Below are positions 5,825-11,202 of a stretch of DNA of 11,202 nt, piece after piece; position 1 is the stretch's first letter; each line of letters opens with the position of its first letter. Below the pieces are notes generated by a model, which saw nothing but the letters and a program-made list of their open reading frames with translations, was not told the origin of the DNA and did not search any database. The stretch comes from Desulfobulbus sp. (GTDB lineage: Bacteria; Desulfobacterota; Desulfobulbia; Desulfobulbales; Desulfobulbaceae): positions 1 through 11,202 of the forward strand of contig JAQUEZ010000199.1 of assembly GCA_028684915.1 (NCBI GenBank), given 5' to 3'. A program made the position numbers and the translations under genes.

Positions 5825-6874
5825 CTATCGGCCTAATTGTTCGATTCGGTCAATCGCTCTCAATTTATGGTCATCAAGAAGGTGGGTGTAACGCATTGTC
5901 ATCGATATAGTTTTATGTCCTAAAATATCTGCAACTGTTCGAAGATCTACACCGTTCATGATCATGTAACTTGCCGCTGTATGTCGTAAATCATGCATGT
6001 GGAAATTTTCGATAGCGGCTCTTTTAACAGCAGCTTCAAAGCTTTCTCTAAAGAACTGGTTTGGCCTCTGCTTGTATGTCATTTTTGGATTTTTGGGTAA
6101 AAAAACATAATCAGAGCAGGAAAAATTTTCTTTTGGAATGAGTTCAGATAACGTCTCTATCGCCGGAATTGTTAAGGGAACTCTTCTCGGGTCAGTCTTT
6201 GTTTGTTGAAGGTCAAGAACTCTTGCATCAAGATCGACTTGGCCCCATGTAAGAGAAGCACCCTCGCTCGGTCTCATTCCAGTATGAAGCTGGAGTAAAA
6301 TGTAATTAAAGAGATTTGATCGATGGCTTTTGTTGCTCTCCTCTAATAACTTATTGATCTCGCCTTCAGTCAAAAAACGAAGACGGCCTGGGGGTGTTTT
6401 GGGCTTTCTGATTATTGACACAGGATTGGTAACTTCAGCGCCCCATTCCCGGATCGCGGTAGAAAAAATATGCGACAATAGATTTAGATCTTTTATTACC
6501 GTCGCTGGCATGACTTCAATCAAGCGTTTTTCACGAAATTGGGCCGCCAGGGTGGGGGTTATTTCGTTGAGTCGTCTCCCGTAAAAAAATTCCAGGGACT
6601 TTGACTGGTGAATCTCCCGGCGGTGAGTTGATGGTGCTTTGTTGGCTGAAACCTCCATCAGGTATTTGGCCAAGGCATCTTCAAAATTTATCTCACTCGG
6701 CAATTCGTTTGCCACGTAACTGCCATTTCGCAAGGCTATTTCGGCCTCTTCAGCCCACCTGACAGCTTCAGATTTGCGATCAAAGGTTTGGGACAAACGA
6801 GGATGTCCTTTCAGCCTGACTTCTGCGCAATAGACGGTTCCCTTCTTCCTTTTGCGAGTCTTAACAGTTGCCAT
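5825..6874 (-). CDS. int: Tyrosine recombinase / site-specific integrase
   Basis: The 349-residue protein has the layout of tRNA-targeting phage/island integrases: a basic N-terminal arm-DNA-binding region (1-55), a SAM-like core-binding domain (about 63-150) and a C-terminal catalytic domain. All catalytic residues are visible: R201 (HTGMRPSEG), K226 (QTKTDPRRVPL), H294 and R297 (HMHDLRHTA), H320 (ILGHKTISM) and nucleophile Y329 (MRYTHL). ATG at 6874 follows GGAGGC with short spacing. It cuts and rejoins DNA through a 3'-phosphotyrosine intermediate at attP and attB. The gene reads away from tRNA-Leu, the probable target. Its sequence is visibly more AT-rich than the neighbouring core genes, fitting horizontal acquisition. 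No excisionase gene is visible nearby. It appears intact. Confidence 0.95.
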   Translation of the reverse strand: MATVKTRKRKKGTVYCAEVRLKGHPRLSQTFDRKSEAVRWAEEAEIALRNGSYVANELPSEINFEDALAKYLMEVSANKAPSTHRREIHQSKSLEFFYGRRLNEITPTLAAQFREKRLIEVMPATVIKDLNLLSHIFSTAIREWGAEVTNPVSIIRKPKTPPGRLRFLTEGEINKLLEESNKSHRSNLFNYILLQLHTGMRPSEGASLTWGQVDLDARVLDLQQTKTDPRRVPLTIPAIETLSELIPKENFSCSDYVFLPKNPKMTYKQRPNQFFRESFEAAVKRAAIENFHMHDLRHTAASYMIMNGVDLRTVADILGHKTISMTMRYTHLLDDHKLRAIDRIEQLGR

Positions 6875-6890
6875 TCCGCCTCCGTCGTAA

Positions 6891-6946
6891 TGCGACTATT
6901 TTCTTGGTCGCACTTTTGGTCGCACTTTTTTGCGATTCTGTGCGAT
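6891..6946. repeat. Array of five TGCGA(C/T) hexamers upstream of int
   Basis: TGCGAC at 6891-6896, its inverse GTCGCA at 6908-6913 and 6920-6925, and TGCGAT at 6931-6936 and 6941-6946. The two inverse copies sit in a perfect 12-bp tandem repeat, TTGGTCGCACTT (6904-6915, 6916-6927). The last two copies are 10 bp apart. The array lies between the integrase promoter and its start codon. Arm-type integrase sites, or operators for an excisionase or repressor, are the likely roles. Confidence 0.6.
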
Positions 6947-6965
6947 TTCCTGATAACTGGAGGCA

Positions 6966-6994
6966 ATTGTAGCTTATTGGGACTATAAAAACAA
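6966..6994 (-). promoter_or_regulatory. Probable sigma70 promoter of the integrase gene
   Basis: On the minus strand TTGTTT (6989-6994) and TACAAT (6966-6971) are separated by exactly 17 bp. The -10 matches 5 of 6 consensus bases, the -35 has the TTG core. A start near 6959 gives a leader of about 85 nt that includes the whole hexamer array, so a protein bound there would block transcription. The -35 lies right next to the tRNA terminator hairpin. Confidence 0.5.
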
Positions 6995-6995
6995 G

Positions 6996-7037
6996 AAGGG
7001 CTAACTTGCCGGTATTTTGCAAGTTAGCCCTTTTTTT
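6996..7037. terminator. Bidirectional intrinsic terminator downstream of tRNA-Leu
   Basis: A 14-bp perfect stem, AAGGGCTAACTTGC (6996-7009) with its complement (7019-7032), encloses a 9-nt loop. Plus-strand transcripts get a run of seven T (7031-7037). On the minus strand, the direction of the secG and tRNA transcript, the stem is followed by TTCTTGTTTTTA. It should end the glycolysis-secG-tRNA transcript and insulate the integrase promoter beyond it. Confidence 0.85.
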
Positions 7038-7040
7038 GGA

Positions 7041-7068
7041 TGGTGCCGAAGGCGAGACTCGAACTCGC
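7041..7068 (-). other. Presumed attachment site core (tRNA-Leu 3' end)
   Basis: Integrases placed this way usually recombine within the 3' part of the tRNA gene (T-arm to CCA), and the element carries a copy that keeps the tRNA whole. Here that is the T-arm (7052-7068), acceptor strand (7045-7051) and encoded CCA (7041-7043). The partner copy is not in the window, so the core limits are assumed from precedent, not seen. The site could instead be in the adjacent terminator. Confidence 0.35.
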
Positions 7069-7126
7069 ATGGCCGTGGGCCGCTACCCCCTCAAGATAGT
7101 GTGTCTACCAATTCCACCACTTCGGC
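7041..7126 (-). tRNA. leuU: tRNA-Leu (anticodon GAG)
   Basis: The minus strand folds into a full class II cloverleaf with encoded CCA. The acceptor stem GCCGAAG (7120-7126) pairs with CTTCGGC (7045-7051), with A as discriminator. The anticodon stem CTATC/GGTAG surrounds loop TTGAGGG, giving anticodon GAG at 7090-7092, which reads CUC and CUU. A long variable arm has a GGCC-CAC-GGCC hairpin, typical of tRNA-Leu. The T-arm is GCGAG-TTCGAGT-CTCGC. It lies 26 bp after secG on the same strand, as leuU does in E. coli, so it is probably processed from the secG transcript or a short local one. The gene is intact despite the adjoining integrated DNA. Confidence 0.97.
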
Positions 7127-7152
7127 AATGTGTTACACAAAGCAAGCTGCGC

Positions 7153-7506
7153 TTATTTCCCCTTGGGAACCGCTTGCTGAGGCGTTTTTTCGACTGGCGC
7201 CGGCAAGGTTACCGGGGCTTGTTGCGCAGGAATCTTTTGCTCCTGCACCTTGAGTTCACTCATCACCGAGCCGGTGCTCTTGCTGGCAGAGAGATACGCC
7301 AAGGTGATGGAGGTTCCCATGAATACAATGGCGGCCAATGTCGTGATCTTGTTCAAAAGCGGCAATGGCCCTTCGGTGCCGAATAACGACTGACTGGAGC
7401 CGCCGAAAGACGCTCCGACGTCCGCACCTTTTCCGTGCTGCAACAACACGATGCAGATCAGGAACAGACAAACAATGGTGTGAACGACGATAAGTATGGT
7501 TGTCAT
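7153..7506 (-). CDS. secG: Preprotein translocase subunit SecG
   Basis: The 117-residue inner-membrane protein assists SecYE and SecA in pushing unfolded proteins across the membrane. It has two transmembrane helices (about 2-22 and 53-73) joined by the conserved SecG loop LLQHGKGADVGASFGGSSQS then LFGT. A soluble Pro/Gln-rich tail of about 40 residues follows, a variable part of the family. The ATG overlaps the tpiA stop by 4 bp (ATGA), with no clear Shine-Dalgarno, so it is probably read by coupling to tpiA. tpiA-secG and secG-tRNA-Leu neighbourhoods recur in many proteobacteria. It appears complete. Confidence 0.95.
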   Translation of the reverse strand: MTTILIVVHTIVCLFLICIVLLQHGKGADVGASFGGSSQSLFGTEGPLPLLNKITTLAAIVFMGTSITLAYLSASKSTGSVMSELKVQEQKIPAQQAPVTLPAPVEKTPQQAVPKGK

Positions 7507-8258
7507 TTAAATCGAGCAATCCGGTCAAACGATTCGGCCTTTAAAGCAGCGCCGCCGACAAGCGCGCCGTCAATGTCCGGCTGCGCCATCAGGTCATCAA
7601 TATTATCAGGTTTAACCGAACCACCATACAGTATTCTTACTGCGTCGGCAAGATTTTTTTCATAAAGGTTTGCCAGTAGTTGACGCAAATAGCCATGAAC
7701 CTCCTGGGCCTGTTCCTTGGACGCGGTTTTCCCGGTTCCGATGGCCCACACAGGTTCATAGGCCAGCGTGACCCTCGTCATCTGGGGTCCGCTTACCGCA
7801 GCCAGCCCCTCCCGCGTCTGCTGTTCAAGCACGGCAAAGGTGCTGCCCGCCTCGCGGTCGGCCAGGGTTTCGCCGACACAGAGGATCGGCTGAATGGCGC
7901 CGTTGAGTGCCCCATGCACACGTCGATTGATCATGGCGTTGTCTTCGCCGAAAGTGTGCCGTCGCTCGGAATGACCGACGATGGCCCACCCGACCCCCAA
8001 ATCCTTGAGCATCGGCGCGGAAATCTCCCCGGTGAAGGCGCCTTCGCTCTCCCATGCGATGTTTTGCGCCCCGACCAGCAGGTTGCTGCCCTGGGTCGCC
8101 GCGCATACTGCAGCCAGCGAAGTGAACGACGGCGCCACCAAAACGTCGCGATCCATGCAGGCGGCGCTGGTGGCGGCAATCGCCTGCGCCAGTTGCACGG
8201 CTTCGCCCAGAGTCAGATACATCTTCCAGTTGCCGGCGATAAGCGGACGTCTCTCCAT
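7503..8258 (-). CDS. tpiA: Triosephosphate isomerase
   Basis: The enzyme interconverts dihydroxyacetone phosphate and glyceraldehyde 3-phosphate in glycolysis and gluconeogenesis, in the cytoplasm. At 251 residues it is a normal full-length TIM barrel. Active-site residues are visible: N10 and K12 (AGNWKMY), H96 (IVGHSERR), catalytic base E168 in AYEPVWAIGTG, phosphate-gripping loop 6 (PVWAIGTGKT, ending near 178) and the phosphate-binding YGGSVKP (211-217) and GALVGGAAL (231-239). ATG follows GGGAG at short distance. It lies 62 bp after pgk and overlaps secG by 4 bp, and is part of one glycolytic operon. Confidence 0.98.
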   Translation of the reverse strand: MERRPLIAGNWKMYLTLGEAVQLAQAIAATSAACMDRDVLVAPSFTSLAAVCAATQGSNLLVGAQNIAWESEGAFTGEISAPMLKDLGVGWAIVGHSERRHTFGEDNAMINRRVHGALNGAIQPILCVGETLADREAGSTFAVLEQQTREGLAAVSGPQMTRVTLAYEPVWAIGTGKTASKEQAQEVHGYLRQLLANLYEKNLADAVRILYGGSVKPDNIDDLMAQPDIDGALVGGAALKAESFDRIARFK

Positions 8259-8320
8259 GGGAACTCCCTGTTGTGCTCTGAGATTTCAGGAAAAAGGCAT
8301 GCTGCCCGTGGACTAGGCGA

Positions 8321-9496
<1,176 letters not shown>

Positions 9497-9505
9497 GGCA
9501 TATCC

Positions 9506-9952
9506 TCATGGAATCTCGACAAGATTGCGGCGCAACAGCAAGGCATCCTCAACCGGTTGATTATAATAATTTTTCCGCTGCCCCACCTGGGCGAATCCGA
9601 ACTGTTCATACAGCCGCCGCGCCGCCTGGTTGGAAACGCGCACCTCTAAAAAACAAGCGGCAAAGCGGGTTTCGGCAAAGTGGGCGAACGCCTGCCGCAA
9701 GAGCTCTGCGCCCACCCCTTGCCGCCGCAGTTCCGGGGCGACCGCCAGGTGCAGCAGTTCGCACTCCGGCGCGCAGGTTCTGAAAAAAGCGTAGCCGCAA
9801 AGCGCATCGGCGGATTCCGCCACCCACCCGACTCCGTTGCCGGCCGTATGTTCGGCCAGCAGTTGCGCCTCATTCCAGGGGTTGTCCACTGCCCGCCGCT
9901 CGATGCCGAGAATCGGCGCCAGGTCGGCGGCTTCCAGCAAGCGGACGTTCAC
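9506..9952 (-). CDS. rimI: RimI-like GNAT N-acetyltransferase
   Basis: The 148-residue protein has the GNAT fold. The acetyl-CoA-binding motif A is LHLAVAPELRRQGVGAELL (RRQGVGA is the pyrophosphate loop). The later segment LEVRVSNQAARRLYEQFGF, then VGQRKNYYNQPVEDALLL, matches RimI, which acetylates the N-terminal alanine of ribosomal protein S18. The N-terminal NPW of RimI (residues 24-26) is also present. The start is GTG 9952, overlapping the gap stop as GTGA, so it is probably translated by coupling. RimI genes commonly neighbour tsaB rather than glycolytic genes, so this location is unusual. A different N-terminal acetyltransferase specificity remains possible. Confidence 0.85.
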   Translation of the reverse strand: MNVRLLEAADLAPILGIERRAVDNPWNEAQLLAEHTAGNGVGWVAESADALCGYAFFRTCAPECELLHLAVAPELRRQGVGAELLRQAFAHFAETRFAACFLEVRVSNQAARRLYEQFGFAQVGQRKNYYNQPVEDALLLRRNLVEIP

Positions 9953-11169
9953 ACCATCCGTTCGGCCACCGAGACGGTCAGCTCGCCGAGCATGTTGGTG
10001 TAGCTGCCCAGCTCGTTGTCGTACCAGCCGTAAATAACCGCCTGGGTGAGCGGCACCTCGAGGATCGGCGGCGCGGAGCCGGCCTCGAATTTGAAATTTT
10101 TCAGATTCTGCAGGTTGACCCGGATGGAGGCCGTGCGGGTATGAGTTTCGGTGGACTCGATCACCACCGCAGCCTTGGGCATGCCGACAATGTCCGAAGA
10201 GACGTTCTGCTCGGCCGAATACACCAGGTAGGGGCTGGTTTTGCCGTATTCTTCATAGATCGAGTTGAGCAGGCTCCGTTTGATCGGGTTGTCGAGCTCG
10301 TCCTGCAGGTTGAGCACCAGGACGATCAGCGAGCCGGTGGACGTCGGAATGCGCACCGATTCGGCGATGAAGCCGATGGCTTTCATCTCCGGAATGACCA
10401 GACCCAGGGCTTTGGCGGCGCCGGTGGTGGTCAGGATGATGTTGTTGAGGATCGAGCGGTTCTTGCGCAGATCGGTTGCGCCGGTTCCGGGAATGCGGTC
10501 CAGCACCTGCTGGGTGCCGGTTGCGGCGTGCACCGTGACCATGGAGGCCGACAGCATCCGCTCGGCGCCGAAATGATCGAGCAGCGGCTTGATCATATAC
10601 GACAAACAGGTGGTGGTGCAGGAGGCGGCGGAGACAATGCTGTGCCGGGCCGGATCGTAGTCGTCGTCGTTGATGCCCATGACCGTGGTCACCGCGTCGT
10701 CGGGCATGTCCAGACCCTTGGCCTGGATTTTAAACGGCGCCGAAACCAGCACCTTTTCGGCGCCGGCCTGGAGATGGCCGCGCACCGAGCCCTTGCCCTC
10801 GGAGGGGTCGGCGGTCGGGTCTTTGAAGGCGCCGGTGGTGTCGACCACCAGCCGAACCTGGTTGCCCTGCCAGTCGATGTCCTTGGGATTGCGCGCTTTG
10901 CGCAGAAATGTGACCGGAACGCCGTTGATGGTCATCGAACCCTTTTCTTCATTGAGGTTCTCAATCACCCGGCCGCCCTTGTGCCCGTGGAGATACATGC
11001 CCAGCCGGCCGTAGGTGGAATCCTTCTCAATCGCGGCGGCGATGTCCGTGAGCCCAGACCCGACGTTTCTGCCCAGATTGACGACGATTTCAGAGAAAAA
11101 CTGGCGGGAGACATGATGCCACAGAGACAATTTGCCGATTCGTCCAAGACCATTGAGCCCGAGTTTCAT
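9949..11169 (-). CDS. gap: Glyceraldehyde-3-phosphate dehydrogenase, long form
   Basis: The enzyme oxidises glyceraldehyde 3-phosphate to 1,3-bisphosphoglycerate with NAD(P)+, the substrate of the Pgk encoded next. The Rossmann motif LGLNGLGRIGKLSLW starts at residue 3. The catalytic cysteine is C184 in SAASCTTTCLSYM and the assisting histidine is H214 in MVTVHAATGTQ. TGAAKALGLVIPEMK (249-263) and GWYDNELGSYTNML (381-394) are also conserved. At 406 residues it is clearly longer than the usual 330-340, with extra sequence mainly in the first 120 residues and around 310-345. The usual SNASCTTNCL and YDNEWG read SAASCTTTCL and YDNELG here. I recall such long forms from sulfate reducers and relatives, but cannot check. 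ATG 11169 follows AAGGAGC at good spacing. It is the first operon gene seen; the promoter lies beyond the window. Confidence 0.93.
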   Translation of the reverse strand: MKLGLNGLGRIGKLSLWHHVSRQFFSEIVVNLGRNVGSGLTDIAAAIEKDSTYGRLGMYLHGHKGGRVIENLNEEKGSMTINGVPVTFLRKARNPKDIDWQGNQVRLVVDTTGAFKDPTADPSEGKGSVRGHLQAGAEKVLVSAPFKIQAKGLDMPDDAVTTVMGINDDDYDPARHSIVSAASCTTTCLSYMIKPLLDHFGAERMLSASMVTVHAATGTQQVLDRIPGTGATDLRKNRSILNNIILTTTGAAKALGLVIPEMKAIGFIAESVRIPTSTGSLIVLVLNLQDELDNPIKRSLLNSIYEEYGKTSPYLVYSAEQNVSSDIVGMPKAAVVIESTETHTRTASIRVNLQNLKNFKFEAGSAPPILEVPLTQAVIYGWYDNELGSYTNMLGELTVSVAERMV

Positions 11170-11202
11170 GCGGGATGCTCCTTTGCGGTTGGATTATGGG
11201 AG

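Larger units (their letters stand above)
1..7043. mobile_element. Right-hand part of an integrative element in tRNA-Leu(GAG), left end not in window
   Basis: A tyrosine recombinase gene starts about 165 bp from the 3' end of an intact tRNA-Leu gene and is transcribed away from it, the usual layout of tRNA-targeted ICEs and genomic islands. Inside lie an HU-type gene and an operon for a TraD-like coupling ATPase, an HD protein and membrane proteins, all plausible parts of a transfer apparatus. I could not find a copy of the tRNA 3' end further left, so the second boundary is either outside the window or too degenerate to see. Whether the TorD-like gene at the left edge is inside the element is therefore unknown. 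The extent given is an inference. No T4SS pilus or mating-pair genes are visible. Confidence 0.55.

Noticed and set aside
6904..6946. Possible CRISPR-like repeats
   Set aside because: Repeat units are 6-12 bp and directly adjacent with no unique spacers of CRISPR length, and no cas gene is present.
6861..7070. 69-codon minus-strand frame from the tRNA through the hexamer array
   Set aside because: It begins within the tRNA-Leu gene and crosses the terminator stem and integrase promoter. The SATKSATKK in its product is just a translation of the tandem DNA repeats.

Overview
The window looks like a piece of a chromosome of an anaerobic Gram-negative bacterium, most likely Desulfobacterota (formerly Deltaproteobacteria). 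That placement is inferred from the style of the long GAPDH, the glycolysis-secG-tRNA-Leu arrangement and a TorD-type chaperone; no marker gene proves it. The window has two halves that meet at a tRNA gene.

Right half (about 7041-11202), core genome. Everything is on the minus strand in one tight operon, in transcription order gap (GAPDH), rimI-like acetyltransferase, pgk, tpiA and secG, with a tRNA-Leu(GAG) 26 bp beyond secG. Several genes overlap by 4 bp (gap/rimI, tpiA/secG). The three glycolytic enzymes catalyse consecutive triose-phosphate steps. SecG is a Sec translocase subunit. secG followed by tRNA-Leu(GAG) is also the order in E. coli (secG-leuU).

Left half (1 to about 7040), accessory DNA. 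A tyrosine recombinase gene lies just downstream of the intact 3' end of the tRNA and reads away from it, the usual arrangement of an integrative element inserted in a tRNA gene. Between tRNA and integrase are a strong bidirectional terminator, a good sigma70-type promoter for the integrase, and an array of TGCGA(C/T) repeats that could be arm-type or operator sites. Tail to tail with the integrase is an HU-family gene.

Further left is a plus-strand operon (787-5453) with start/stop overlaps. It encodes a short NusA-like protein (NusA N-terminal, S1 and partial KH-like regions only), a VirD4/TraD-type coupling ATPase with no membrane anchor, a membrane-tethered HD-domain protein reminiscent of the HD part of MOBH (TraI_2) relaxases, a four-helix membrane protein, and a small charged protein of unknown function. 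Its 343-bp leader carries a possible promoter, short repeats and a hairpin. At the far left is the C-terminal part of a TorD-family molybdoenzyme chaperone, probably cargo of the element or host DNA beyond it.

The most noteworthy content is the NusA-like/TraD/HD/membrane operon: a DNA-transfer coupling module headed by its own transcription-elongation-factor homologue. No pilus or mating-pair genes, no recognisable complete relaxase and no second attachment site are in the window, so whether the element is a full ICE, a mobilizable island or a remnant cannot be decided here.
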